Source of the DNA: Pinus tabuliformis
Taxonomy: Eukaryota; Streptophyta; Pinopsida; Pinales; Pinaceae
Direction: 5' to 3'
NCBI GenBank assembly: GCA_031772625.1
Contig: CM062804.1
Span: 1,023,355,208 to 1,023,419,207 of the forward strand
DNA: 64,000 nucleotides
The position numbers and the translations under genes are program-made. Shown piece after piece: positions 1 to 11,149 of the stretch. The notes under the pieces are model-generated. The model had not been told where the DNA came from, made no database searches, and was given only the letters and a program-made list of their open reading frames with translations. Positions within the stretch are counted from its first letter, which is position 1. Every line of letters begins with the position of its first letter.

Positions 1-744
1 CCTAGTGTAAAATAACACGGGCGTGGCGCATTGGTGAGGCGCGGTGCATTGGGTTGAGTGCACGGCGCATACAGCCAGGAAGCTTGAAATTTACCAAATC
101 TGCTCCAAAATCGCTCAAATCGCCCAAAACTGCATGGATTTGTCAGGTAGAGCCTCCATTATTATTCTCTATCCAAGTTGGGTGCCTACTTCATGATGCT
201 TGTTTCATGGTGATTGCTTAAAGAAGTTGAACCCTATCATTTTAAGTTCCTCCAACAAAAATTGTTGCCTAGGGTTTTGATGACTATTTTGCCACCAAGT
301 TTACTCCCTTATCCTTTTTTCATTGATTCCCTTATTCCTTAAGTTCAAATCCCAAATGCACAAAACCATAGTCTCATACTTAAAATTCCCAAACCCATAA
401 TGGCTATCCCGAGAGCTTCACGTCATCATTCGACAGAACGTACCATCATTCAGAGGGTTGTTATCATCATGCCAAGTTCCACACATTGAGGTAGGTTTTA
501 CTCAAATGATGTTTCTAAGCAAGAAAAGATGAATTTGGGAAAACTGAGAGAGTTTTTTGTCCAAAACAGGCCAAGGAAGAAAAAACTCCATCACTTTTTA
601 CACAGGTGTCATGGTTTAGGAGAAATGTCAAAAATACAGTTTCCTTGGGAGAATTGGTGCACCTCTGAAGTGACCTTGGGAAAATCAAGTTTTCTCCTAG
701 CTTGGTTGTCCAAATGACTTGCTTGATGAGTCAAAGGATAACTG

Positions 745-1400
745 GACACAAAGATATTTCCAATGAGCTATCATGAGCTCAATTTGGAGTTGAGGAAGGC
801 ATTCAAAAGTTGACTACAACAGCACTCTACCTTTAGGCAGCCTCATTTGGCACATTTTTACCAGTCTTGGGAGATTTGATTTTTTATAGGGAAAATGAAC
901 TCCAAATTGAAAAATTCTAGTTGGGTTGGAAATTAGACTCAAATACCTTTCCAACGAGCTATCTTGCACCCAATTCAGACACCAGGAAGGTCCTCAAAAC
1001 TGGTCTGCAAAAAGGTGCTATGCACAAAAATTTTTAAAACAGGGTTTTCCTCCCTATGCGTCGCGCCACGTGGTGCTCGCTTTTGCTAGGGAGCTCCAAA
1101 TCCAAAAAACTTTGCATTTTTTGATTTTTCATGATAAATTATGGTTGTTGGTGCATGGCCAAGAAATTTGGGCAAGTTTTGAGTCCTCAGGAGGTCAAAA
1201 ACACTCAAAAAATGACCTCACTGCCCCTATTTTGACACACAGGAAGCAGTCTTGGGAGATTGAAGTTTTGGAGGGGCAAATGACATCCAAATCCAGAAAT
1301 TTCACTTGGTTGGAAAGTAGACAGGCAGGGCTTTCCAATGAGCTATCCTGGGCTCAATTTGGACTTCGGAAAGTGCCTCAAAATCAGCTCCAAAGTGGCG
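745..1400 (+). repeat. Three related modules inside the family S LTR
   Basis: Segments beginning near 750, 946 and 1340 share a core TTTCCAAYGAGCTATC followed by a CAATTYRGA-like block and then a purine-rich stretch. Two of them lie in the frame at 926-1432, so its translation repeats an LSNELS..QF motif. The same modules sit at about 50162, 50355 and 50738 in copy 2, where the third has lost its right half. Confidence 0.6.
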
Positions 1401-1876
1401 CGACGCATAGAGAATTTGGGTGCGGCGCATAGAGAAATTTGGCCTCATTTTCACTCTTCAGCTCAGAAATTCACCCAGTTTTGACTAGTTTCACATTTTC
1501 ATGTAACTCTTGATCTATTTGGATGTAATTTCATGACCATGATGTAATTTTGGCACATTTTTACTTGTTCTAGAAGATTCATTCACCAAAAGGTGAAATG
1601 TGAGTGAATGAATCAGTTTCCTAACATATAGAGGCAAGTTGTTTGACTACCTCGATTTCAGTGCCTTGTTTAGAATTGGTTGAAACAACTCCTAGAATGA
1701 TGAGCTCGACCCTTAGAGGCATGGGAGTGGGTTAGGATGGTCTATATTATGTAATTTTCCAACAAAAAACCCCCAAAACAATCAAATCAAATCCTTGCAC
1801 TTCATACCTAGCCTAAGATTAGTTGTTAAATTAGTCATCTCCAGCCCCATTAATTATCTTTTGCTGAGATTGACTT

Positions 1877-1935
1877 GGAGAGAGCCCTCTCCTATCCTCG
1901 TAGGCTAGCTATGAGGCTGAGCGTGGTTTGATGTG
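1877..1935 (+). promoter_or_regulatory. U5 hairpin module of family S LTR
   Basis: A GGAGAG-agcc-CTCTCC hairpin (1877-1892) is followed by a GGCTAGC-type block, a GAGGCTRAG block and TGGTTTGATG. The same ordered blocks are near the 3' end of the SS-LARD LTR (16010 and 20321) and in reduced form on the minus strand at 46276. In LTRs this position corresponds to R/U5, so an RNA role such as termination or packaging is possible but inferred. Confidence 0.55.
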
Positions 1936-1988
1936 GACCTAGAACCTTGCCTTTTCAGCCTGAGGCAAATCTAGGCTCTAACAAATTC

Positions 1989-2353
1989 GAAGAGAATGTC
2001 TCTGGGTCTTCGTTTCTTTTTCCATGGAAATTAGGAAGAATTGAGGGTGATATATTTTTCATTGTGAGGATTGTATCTTGATCAAGAATAGGAAATCCAG
2101 AAGGATCTTGGTTTCCTCTACCTCTACCCCCTCCTCTTTTCCTATCTCCACCTCTACCTCTACCCCCACCTCCTCCAATCCTATTTTCCTCGCCATGGAA
2201 ATTGTGTACCTCTCCTTCCCCTTCTTCAACCATGATAGATTCTTCGGAACTAATATAATGTTCTTCTAATATTTCTGATTCCTCTATCAATGGTTGTTCA
2301 AAATAAGTTTCATGTTCCTCTTCTTCACTAGGAACTTCTAATTTTTCTCCCAA
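1989..2353 (-). pseudogene. gag: Gypsy-1 gag, N-terminal fragment
   Basis: The minus-strand frame starts ATG at 2353, about 320 bases downstream of the primer-binding site. It has an acidic N-terminus, then a Gly/Arg-rich stretch (roughly residues 60-80), then a PSILPNFHGKRNEDPETF motif that marks the start of the retrotransposon gag domain in plant gypsy elements. A one-base frameshift just after PETF and then the solo LTR at 1983 cut the gene. Further gag of the same family is seen on the far side of the solo LTR in copy 2 (48573 leftward). Non-functional here. Confidence 0.8.
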
Positions 2354-2670
2354 AATTTGTTCAACAGTGGAGGATAGAAAAATTACTCCTGTAGTTGGGG
2401 ATATAACATTTTATTCAATTACAACTTCAATAGATGAAGTGGGTGAAGTTCTAGATTGGATTTCTAATCTTGAGATTTCAGGAAGTCTTTGTCGACCTCT
2501 AAATGGAATTCAAGTTTGAGTAGGTGGTGTGGATTCTCAAAATCATGGTGAAGTGAGTGGATTTGTGGGATTAAACTTCTTCCTCGCCCTACAAATCTAC
2601 CTCTAGAGTCTCTATCCCTACGCATATCATGTTTTGAATTAACGATTTTTTCTTAACTTCTATTTGTACT

Positions 2671-2690
2671 TCCCCAACAATGACGCCAAA
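2671..2690 (-). other. Gypsy-1 primer-binding site
   Basis: Read on the minus strand this is TGGCGTCATTGTTGGGGA, a classic plant Ty3/gypsy primer-binding site, directly after the LTR end (...GGCCAAACA). It fixes the element orientation as minus. Bases 2354-2670 between it and the gag ATG are untranslated leader with no other feature I can see. Confidence 0.85.
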
Positions 2691-2691
2691 A

Positions 2692-4051
2692 TGTTTGGCC
2701 AATTTAATGTTTTTAAATTGTCAATCATAAATTATCAACCAGGGCAGGTATACTGATGAAGTACAGGTGCACTATATGTGCTAGAATTTATTTCTTATGT
2801 CATTATGCTCTTGGTAGGATCTAAACTTAATATTAGTATGGAGATGGTGTCGTTAATTATATTAGTGTCTTTATCCCTAAAGTTATCAGCTAATTTCCTA
2901 GGAGTTATTCTCTATTGAATCAGTTTATGGATGATATGAGAGTGATTGTAGACTTTGCCTGTGTTAGACTATTTTGGATTTTTGTCTTGAATTTTTATGC
3001 TGCAGCCAAATCTAATTTACTAAGTAAAAGAGAAATCTATTCTATCAAACTGTAAAGGAATACTGACTGAATTCAATTGCTAAGGAGAAGACTCTCACTC
3101 TTTTACTTATTCAATTTCATCCAAACAAGACATTCTGAACAGCAGCTACGCTATGAAGTAAAAACAATTGGACTACACTAGATAGAAAGCAAATGAAATA
3201 GCCACACTGTACCAGATAAAAGGAAAATCAAATAGCAGAGTTAAACTAGGTATAAATCAAAGGAAATTGCTTATGCATATAACAATTTACTGGCGAACTC
3301 ATCATACTACATTTCTTCACACAAAACAGAGTATTCAAGTAATGAAAGAAATCTAATTGCAATCAGTTAAAGACCTGTTACTGGTCGTAAGGGACCTCCA
3401 TGAATTAGTTGACAATCTCCAATCAACGCAGCAAATTGCAAACATGAAACCAAGTCTATTACTTGCAAATGAAACTTAACAAGTTGTTCTAAAAAATTAC
3501 ATGAATTGACGCACACCCAAAACACATTGCGGCCATAGTTTTTATAATAAGTCTTTGACATAATAGTATGAGCATTTCAAACCTAAATATCTTTATTTCG
3601 ATCAAACTATATCACTAAACAATCTATTTTCTATTCAGAAAATAAATCGATAAGATTTCGTGAAAACTCGGATTCTATCTAGCGATAATCTTGTGGTTGA
3701 CTTTGGATTTGACCGTGTTATCCTACAACCTTCTTGATGAATTGGTTCAAGGAAGTAGGAAGGAATCCATGAGGGAACCATTCCTTATCCATCCGTGTCT
3801 TTCTTCGCCGAGTTGGAGCTTCTGAACCTTGCGAACAATGGAGGCAGCTGCAAAAATCTGGATTAGCTACATAAACAAACCAATTTCGTAGCCAAATGCA
3901 TTCATTAACAAAACAATAGGGTATATAGAAAAACATGAAGAATGAGACATGTAATTGCTTACCCTTAACAAAAACATGTGCCTATTGCATTATGTAGGTG
4001 ATAAGTATATGAAAAAGGGATGTTAAGGTAAGACAATCTTTGGACTCTACA
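2692..4051 (-). mobile_element. Gypsy-1 LTR
   Basis: A 1,360-bp LTR read on the minus strand from TGTAGAGTCC (4051) to TGGCCAAACA (2692). The right side abuts a G-rich polypurine tract preceded by RT sequence; the left side abuts a primer-binding site and gag. One LTR therefore serves as 3' LTR for the unit on its right and 5' LTR for the unit on its left, the arrangement left by recombination between tandem elements. The only target duplication would be at outer LTRs not visible here. Confidence 0.8.
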
Positions 4052-4066
4052 TTCCCCCATGCTGGA
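4052..4066 (-). other. Gypsy-1 polypurine tract
   Basis: The minus strand reads AGCATGGGGGAA immediately upstream of the LTR start TGTAGAG. The RT reading frame runs straight into it, showing that most of pol (rest of RT, RNase H, integrase) was deleted. Confidence 0.65.
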
Positions 4067-4560
4067 ACTTCCACACAATCATGAATAAGATCAGAGAAAA
4101 TTCCAAGAACTACTCTTTGGAATATTGCTGGAGCATTGCATAATCCAAAGGGAAGTACTCGATAAGCATAAATTCCCCATGGAAAAGTGAATGTGGTTTT
4201 ATTTTGATCTTCAGGGGCTACCTGAATTTGGTTATATCCACTGAACCTATCCAAGAAGGAAAAATACTTTTTTCCTGCTAATGTGTCTAAAACCTGATCT
4301 ATAAAAGGTAGTGGAAAGTGGTCTTTTAATGTTGCTTTATTTAGTTCCCTGTAATCGATGCATACTCACCATTTTGCATTTTTCTTAGGAACGATTACTA
4401 GGGGTGAAACCCACTAACTATCAGATATCGAATAAATGAAATTTACATCTAACAATTTCTGCAACTCCTCAACAATTTCTTTTAAATTTTCGTTCATTCT
4501 CCGTTGAGGTTGTCTAACCAGTCTTGCATTCTGTTCAAAGTAGATATGATGTATTCAAGT
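4066..4560 (-). pseudogene. pol: Gypsy-1 reverse transcriptase remnant
   Basis: The minus-strand translation gives the N-terminal half of a Ty3/gypsy RT: an SPLVIVPKK block, CIDYRELNKAT, KDHFPLPFIDQ, FLDRFSGYNQI with the first catalytic Asp, KTTFTFPWG, and LPFGLCNAPAIFQR. Two in-frame stops lie in the first part; the frame is open from 4254. The YxDD catalytic box and everything after it are missing, replaced by the polypurine tract. The sequence resembles the Athila/Tat side of the family, consistent with the protease type next to it. Copy 2 has the same deletion. Confidence 0.85.
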
Positions 4561-4618
4561 TTTAGAACCAATCCCTCTCATGTCAGTGTATTCCCATGCA
4601 AAAAGCATAAGAATGTTT

Positions 4619-5344
4619 CTATAAAATTTCTATCAATTGATTCTTTTGCAATTCTTCCAGGTTTTTATTAACATTCAAGGTTTTCCCTGGAAAGATTTCT
4701 ATCAAAGGATTCCCAAATTTTTCCATTGGGAAAAATGATACCTGTTTAGATGAGAGATACGCATTGCGGCTACGATCATAATGTGAGGAAGATTCACTAT
4801 TTTCCAGTAGATTTAGAATTTGGTCTTCCTCTCTTACTTGTTCAGTAGTAAAAATAGGTTGTATATCTTCTTCATCTTCTATCCATTCTTCAGTTTCTGT
4901 ATCTATTTTTGTCCTTGCAGGAGGGTATAATGTAAATTTATTTGTATAATTTCCATATGAGATAAACATCTCACCTAATCTACAACCGATGAAAGCATCA
5001 ACTGTAGCTACCCAAGGTCTTCCTAGAATTAATGGATGTCTTGCTAAATTATTCTTGGGTGTTAAGACCATGAAATCAACAGGATATTCCCAAGAATCTA
5101 AGGATACACAAAAATCTTCCAACACACCATCTGATTTAATAATAGACCTATTGGCTAATTGTAATAAGGTTGGTGCGTATTGAAGGTTAGGAAGCCTAAG
5201 TGTGTCCATAACTTGTTTACTCATTATGTTTATGGCTGCTCCTAGATCAACCAGTGTGTTTGGTATTTCAGCTCCATTGATGTGAATTTTTACAATGGGG
5301 CTTCTTGGATCTAAATATTTTTGAATTTTCGTCTTCCCCATCAT
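4619..5344 (-). pseudogene. pol: Gypsy-1 aspartic protease region
   Basis: 241-codon open minus-strand frame. Around residues 30-45 it has LVDLGAAINIMS, the D-x-G-A active-site form found in Athila-type plant elements, then an LQLANRSI block and, near residue 100, HPLILGRPW, the flap/hydrophobic-hydrophobic-Gly motif of retropepsins. The C-terminal part is acidic and low in similarity, as in linkers before RT. It normally cleaves the gag-pol polyprotein. The frame is open but lies in a pol that is broken on both sides, so activity is unlikely. This whole segment is absent from copy 2. Confidence 0.8.
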
Positions 5345-6085
5345 AATGTCTGCAATTTTTCCAACTAACTGAATTATTTTTATGTCTTATCTTTTTCTTC
5401 CTGATCTTTGTGTACTTAGTTCCTTAATTGTTTTCACAAAAATTGGTATTTATTTTATGGCTTGTAATAAAGGAATCTTAATACAGACATTTCTCAATTC
5501 ATCCATCATATTGTAATCAAGCAAGATAATTTGTTTTTCTACTCCTTCATCAATTTTCAACCGTTCAAGGAAAGGTGGTCTAATTGATACCGAGGGTTGT
5601 TCTATGATGGGAGTATTTATTGGAACATGTCTTGTTTCTTTATTCTCTTTCTGAGGAGAGAGGTCTCCCCTTCTTCTGATTGGTTTTTGTGCTTTTGAAG
5701 ATCAGATCTTGTTTCTTGAATGACAACAAGGGTTTTTCTTGGTAACACCTTTCCAGACCTTAATTGGACATTATTTAGGTATAGTGGAGTTATTACACAA
5801 GTTTGAGGATTTTTCCCCTCCATGTTGTACATAGCTTCTTGTGGTATTTTATTATTAGGATTTGGAAGTGGTTGAGAAGGTAGTTGATTTGGTTTTTGTG
5901 GAAATGGTAGGGAGAGCTGTGGGTTTTGATTCTGAACTAGAATTTGTGGTAATTGGTTAGCTTGGGGAATTTGATTAGATGGTGGTAGAAATTGTGGTGG
6001 AAGATAGGCTGGCGAGTATTGTTGATATTAAGCATAGGCTCCATAAGGATTTTTCCATCCTTGATTCCAAGATTGTGACTGTGGT
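5345..6085 (-). pseudogene. gag: Gypsy-1 gag C-terminus and linker
   Basis: The minus strand encodes a Pro/Gln/Asn-rich tract (about 5835-6060, with at least one stop) followed by NMEG and an LRSGKVLPRKT segment (open frame 5617-5832), the usual join between gag and protease in Athila-like elements. The same Pro/Gln-rich tract, 95% alike by eye, is in the second element at 47446-47700. The right end stops abruptly at 6085, where an unrelated sequence starting TGTAATG begins. Confidence 0.7.
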
Positions 6086-7349
6086 TGTAATGTCCCATAT
6101 GGATCAACTGGAAACGACAAGACGAAATAGCCTATAAAACCCCATAGGCTATAGTCTTGATAAAAGGGGAAAAACCAATTTTCAAAATGTTTAGGGAAAC
6201 AATGGGTGAACTTAGAGAAACCCCATGAGGGAATTTATAAATAAAGAGTTGGAATCATTTTGGCATGATTAATTTAGATTGGAATATCTCTATTTTTTTT
6301 AACGTGAGGTTCTAAGGGTTTTAAGACTCCTTTTCTTTATCTAGTTTTGGTGGTGAAAGATTCCACCCTAGCTAGTCTTATCTAAATTCATTAGTGAAAG
6401 ATTCCACTCTAGTCAGACATCTTTCTTCAATAAATTGTTTGATCTAGCACATTGAGATGTCGTACTTTGCACAATAATTCATTTGGTCGGAAAGGTATAG
6501 TGGAAGTCATTTTTGGGGCCATAGATATTTGAGCTATAGGGTCGCAACCACAAGGCACAAGGGAAACAAACCAGTTTGGTCACATGGTTGCAAACCAGTC
6601 ATGTTGTAAGGCTGCAAACTAACTAGGCCGAATGGTAACAGACCCTCAGAGCTGCAAGGCCACAAAATAGTTGGGCTATAAGGCCATAGACCAGCCAAGC
6701 CGCAAGGTCACATAATAGCTGGGTCGTAGACCAACCTGACCATAGGGCACAAACTAGACTGGCCACAGGGCTTGAGGAGATAGACCATAACATTTTAGGC
6801 AATGAAGGATTTTCTTGGTCAAGAAAGGGTCTAAATTATAGGATAGTTAGGTTGTTTCATGATATATTTTAGTTGTACCTATTGTTGGGAAGCATATTAT
6901 CACATTCAAGTCTAATTATGGTAATGATTCAAACAACAGGAGCATGTTCATCGAAGGAACAAGAGCTTGAACCTCTATATAGTGAATTCAGGCACTATCA
7001 TAATTGGAACAAGAAATTAGGAAATGAATCACAATTAGTGTAGTGGAAGTAAACTAAAGTGTTAGGGATATAGTTGGAGTAGTGGTAATTGGGTAATGTT
7101 ATTTGAAGTATTGATTGACTAAATATCGGTATTGTAAAACTGGTGGAATATTATTCTTGGGAAACTAGCCCTAATTCCTCATGTATTGAGAACTCATATC
7201 ATTACAAGAGATATTTATTCCTATTGGATGTCTTTATGTTACTCAATGATGCTTATTTTTAAATGAATAAATTTTCACTATTGGCATATAATATGTCTGA
7301 TTGATTCAAGAAACCCTAGCTAGCATAGAACCCTAAAGGTAACATTACC
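6086..7349 (+). mobile_element. LTR-like segment with TGTAATG ends
   Basis: The segment starts TGTAATGTCCC exactly where gag homology breaks off and has the inverse ACATTACC at about 7342-7349, followed by ATATCAGAGG, a weak match to a primer-binding site. Near its left end is a 7-bp-stem hairpin, AGCCTAT...ATAGGCT (6129-6150), enclosing a TATAAAA. No protein is encoded. An LTR is the best explanation, but no target duplication or second LTR is visible. Bases 7350-7575 to its right are unassigned. Confidence 0.35.
6540..6780 (+). repeat. Degenerate short repeats (GCCACAAGG-like)
   Basis: Many imperfect variants of a GGCYRCAAGGYCAYA..ACCAG..GG unit, roughly 25-35 bases apart, within the LTR-like segment. 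Present also at about 53819-54059 in copy 2. Confidence 0.5.
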
Positions 7350-7575
7350 CTAGGATATCAGAGGTCCACCTCCTTGTGTTTGTTAGAATGAATTAGGATC
7401 TCAAAGATAAGCATGAATTGCATTTCATTAATAAGAAACGCATATAAATTGAATGTTCATGTGACATTTGAATTCTTCTTCTAAGGCCCCTTGAACTCCC
7501 AGTGACAATTCATATTCACCCTAACAGATTAGTTGGCTAGAATTACCCCCTTAATCTGAAAAGGTTCTTGTAATT

Positions 7576-7890
7576 TCAAGAAGAGAGATAAGGATAGCTA
7601 CCAATCATTGAATGTGCTCTTTGAATTTCATGTTTTGGAATGACCACAAACCCAATGGCTAGCAGAAGCTCCCACTTAAACGAACATCGTCTGGCTTTAT
7701 CTTCATCAAATTTTACATCCCTTCGCACAACTATCATTCTGAGGGATGGAAAGTACACATGGTAGTTGTGGGGAGTTTCTATATAACCCAAAAAGTCCCC
7801 CAATTCTGATGTCGGCTCTATATTCTTCCTTGATTATTTGGAGACATGGTAGTAAACAGAGGCTCCAAAAATCTTGAAGTGCAACATTTT
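7576..7890 (-). pseudogene. pol: Copia-B pol fragment after integrase core
   Basis: The minus strand reads HFKIFGASVYYHVS, then a GDFLGYIETPHNYHVYFPS..VVRRDVKFDE segment. This is the copia integrase C-terminal region (compare the KCIFIGYSDESKAYRLY..VSRDVQF stretch in Copia-A). It continues the integrase at 23564-24354, from which it is separated by the TR-GAG insertion. One internal stop lies after HVSK. Beyond about residue 60 of the open frame the similarity fades, and RT and RNase H are missing. Confidence 0.75.
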
Positions 7891-8943
7891 TGTCAAGGTT
7901 AATCCTCTATGCGAATAGAGACGATCCCTCTAGCCCAATGTGTGGGTTTAGCAACTGAAGTGACAATCAACTAGACATATTCCTAGGTTACAATTGAAAA
8001 TAAGAATGAAAGGGATGACCTACCTCGTTATGATGTTATTCTGATCTCCTTTGTTCAGGACCCTAAACCGCTTGTATCACAAGTTTATTCCTGCTTCTCT
8101 CAATGTTTATATACCAGAACAAGTGATCAAGACACAACAAGGCATGCCAAATGAATAGAAAATCCAATATCAACCTACTTAACTAATCAAGGAATGTCAA
8201 GCTAAATGATACATGAACATATGCATTTTGGGAAGATGAACCAGCAGTTGTGTATTATTATAAAATAAAGGGAAGCTTACAACCAAAGCATTGATGTTGA
8301 TAGGCTCTCCTTGAGTGGTAATCCAAGTCCAAGCCAAGAACTCTCCAAGAACTCCTTCTCCAAGTCAAATGAATAGCCTCTAGGCACAATCTTAACATAA
8401 GGGTGCAAATAGACATAGACCAACCAACCTCTAACCATTTGGGAATGGGAGAAGATGAATATATAGGCAAAGAATGGGAGTTAGGATCTCTCCAAAGATA
8501 GGAGTAGGTCCTCATCTCAAGGAGGTAGGTCATAGGGATAAGACCAAGAGGCCAAGTTGGGATAATTCAGCCTCATCTATGCCAAACAACCGCCAGCTCG
8601 CCGCTCTGGAAGCTTCTAGATCACGAAGCTTCTCATCCTCTTTGGGAAAATTTCCTTTTTGGGGATCATCACGGGTATACAAGGTAACAAAGCGATGCCA
8701 TCGCAAGTCAAGAGTGATGCAACAAGTGACCATTGTGGTTTTTAACCTCATAAGAGCGATGAGTCTCAAAATTAGGGTTTTAGAGCTATTTCTTCTGAGG
8801 AAAGCTCAAGGGATTTTCCAATCAATGTTCTAGGGAGGATATGAACTACGTATATGAATAAGTACACTACATGATGGTCATGTTTTGGGCACTTCGTGGT
8901 ATTTCATAGGGAAGTGTACGAGTGTGACAAAATATTGTGAACA
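7891..8943 (-). mobile_element. TR-GAG 3' LTR
   Basis: Read on the minus strand it begins TGTTCACAATATTTTGTCAC at 8943 and ends AACCTTGACA at 7891. It aligns over its whole length with 22514-23563. Frames within it (for example 8474-8833) are not conserved between LTRs and are not genes. Confidence 0.85.
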
Positions 8944-8958
8944 TATGCCCCCTGAAGC
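8944..8958 (-). other. TR-GAG polypurine tract
   Basis: The minus strand reads CTTCAGGGGGCATA directly before the LTR start TGTTCACA. Confidence 0.6.
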
Positions 8959-9089
8959 ATGAAGGTAGAACGGGGAGTGATGACTGAGATGCTTTACGAG
9001 ATTTTGCAAGGACGAGGACACACACTATCAGGAGATCTGCAAATCAAGGACGCATATACATATACATATCTAAGAGCAAGACATGAATC

Positions 9090-9270
9090 TACAACATGGG
9101 CACAACCATCCAGATAATAAGGACTATATGAAAGGATCCATGGCATGGGCACATCCATCCAATACAGAAGGATCACCTGTAATCTATGATCTAAGGCATG
9201 GACATAACCATTTGATTTATAAGGATCATCATAAATTTAATGTCCCACGGTATGGTCACAGCCATCCATA
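9090..9270 (+). repeat. Four-unit repeat, period about 50-54 bp
   Basis: Units starting near 9095, 9144, 9197 and 9251 share CATGGGCACAACCATCC-like cores. Any frame across them gives a spurious HGHNHP-like repeat. The flanking bases 8959-9089 and 9271-10060 are non-coding TR-GAG sequence in which I see nothing further. Confidence 0.65.
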
Positions 9271-10059
9271 TAAAAGAAACATGTGTAAAATCATGAACAA
9301 TACATAACTCCACGCAGCCTGAGTTATACTAGATAAAAACTCAGGGTCTTGCGCTCCATCCCAACTGGATCAAGGTATGAATTCTAACATGTGAATGAAT
9401 GTGTCACAGTCGAACATGCTATAAAACCATTTGATTACCGGCCATTGATGTAGAGTGTTAATAGACACGAGAGGAACCACCCATAATTACAATGGCTCTC
9501 AAAGAATGACAGTACAATCCCTGAATATGATAACGAAGCTGAAGTCGAACACTCGTGGAATCATCCGATCGAAGGCCAATGATGAAAACCTATCGTTGGA
9601 TGCAAAGAACTTGCCATTAAAGCATGCAAGATCTAAGGTACTAAAAAGGAGTTTCTGAGTCATCTTCCTGGATAATGAGCTCAATTTGACAGGAAGTGAC
9701 CCATCAAAGGAGGGTCATAATGATTCCCCCATCATCGACATGAAACGAGGAACAAAGTGGAATAAGTTTCAAGACTGTAAAAATGACTCAAACAGTGTAT
9801 AGGTAAATAGCTGTAGATTGGACTTTCTTGAACATATTGGCGACACGACTCTGGAGTGTGGCAGCATTAGACTCAACATAGGACCAAGGGTCATAATGAC
9901 AAGGTGGAATAGTCAAATGAGAGGCAAAATGGATCACCCAAACCCAGAAGGACAAGTGACTAACTGAGGATATCCCAAACCCGACTCGAGAAACAGATGA
10001 GTGTCATGTTCAAGAGCGAAATGTTGTCTATACAAAGGATGTTTCATCTTCATTTTTCC

Positions 10060-10985
10060 CCCACTATTTCTAGCAAGTACCTTTTTATTTTTACACAAGC
10101 TTGAATAGAATACCATATTCTTGTCGTATAAATTCATTCTTCGAATGAATCCATCCTAGTAAGCTTTACGAGCCCTAGGAAGGAGAAACTCGGTCTCATC
10201 ATGGTGATGATTCTTTTGTCATAAAAATTTAACGAGTCCAACTTAAGACAAACTCGGTGTCTTTTTCATGTTTAGAGAGTTTAAAAAAGAAACGAAAAAG
10301 AAAACTCCATCATGTCCCTTTTCATAATTTGTCTCTCGAATCTGAAAAGGTAGAAAACAATATCCGAGAGAACCGCTTGACCATGTCGGTCAAGGTGTAC
10401 CTTTTTCGTAAATAGTCAATCTCAACTTGAAAAAGGGGTAAACATATACTGAGGTGACATCGATTCATTTACTTTAACAAGTTCGAAAAGACAAGTACTC
10501 GATAATCTTTTCATATTTTTGGAGTTTGAAAAGCGCTGAAAGGAAACTCCACCTAGAGGAACGAGTGGTAGAAAAAGGATAGAAACTGGTTTTGGTGATG
10601 GTGGAACTGCTCAAAACATGTAATGGTCAAGAGGCTGGATAATAAGACCACTTATCACAGATGTTCCTTAGGCAAGGGTAAAACAACCAAGTGAAAGAAT
10701 ATGATCGGCCAAAGAGATGGTGACGATGGAATGAAAGAACCAAGGCTCATTTGGAAAAAATTGGCTAATAAAAACGACAATCACAAGATGTAAAGTGGGA
10801 ATGGTTTCGTTTTTACACAAGCTTGAACCATGGGAAACTATGCTTGAGTATACTTGAATATGGTTTCATTTTGCAAGAGCTTCAAACATGAGAAAAACTA
10901 TGCTTGGATTTGGTTTCATTTTTACACAAGCTTGAAACAAAGATAAACTATGCTTGAGATAAGTTCGCATGCCCTTAGCATAATG
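10060..10985 (+). repeat. Decayed units related to the 55-bp array
   Basis: Copies of TTTTTACACAAGCTTGAA-like sequence at about 10085, 10805, 10863 (as GCAAGAGCTTCAAA) and 10914, the last three about 51-58 bases apart. They look like diverged relatives of the tandem array at 11150-11530. The rest is non-coding 3' untranslated sequence of the TR-GAG element. Confidence 0.55.
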
Positions 10986-11149
10986 ACTCAATTCAAGGTA
11001 CATGCCCCCCAAGCTCCTCTTCATTCACCTAAGTAGACTATTGGTTACTAAAAGCTGGATGGAATGAAGGTTCACTCACGAGATTAAGTGAAAGACTCGA
11101 CTGGGATTTTACGAGATCTAATCAAAGACTCGAATTGGAAGGGGATTTG

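Larger units (their letters stand above)
1..1983 (+). mobile_element. Solo LTR, family S (5' end outside window)
   Basis: The right-hand 1,983 bases of a ~2.77-kb LTR whose full copy is at 48579-51345. It ends CTCTAACA at 1983 and is followed by AATTC, the 5-bp target duplication also seen at both sides of copy 2. It interrupts minus-strand gypsy gag (1989-2353). No internal region or primer-binding site follows the LTR end, so it is a solo LTR rather than one end of a full element. An open frame at 926-1432 has no recognisable protein and arises from repeated modules. The last ~120 bases carry a hairpin-containing U5 module shared with the SS-LARD LTR. Confidence 0.85.

Noticed and set aside
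926..1432. 168-aa ORF in the family S LTR as a gene
   Set aside because: Its copy in the duplicate is altered by a deletion, it has no known domain, and its apparent motifs come from DNA modules repeated in the LTR.
2078..2269. Ser/Thr/Pro-rich ORF on the plus strand
   Set aside because: It is the antisense of the Gly/Arg-rich stretch of gag.
8474..8833. 119-aa ORF within the TR-GAG LTR
   Set aside because: The equivalent position in the other LTR (about 23100-23450) is not open, and the frame opposes the element's transcription.
7891..8929. TGACA as the outer end of the TR-GAG LTR
   Set aside because: Similarity between the two LTRs continues past TGACA for ~14 bases to GTGAACA / GTGTA, where the polypurine tract begins, so the longer boundary was chosen.
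9083..9307. His-rich ORF with HGHNHP repeats
   Set aside because: It is produced by a ~52-bp DNA repeat in the non-coding part of the TR-GAG element, on the strand opposite to the element's genes.
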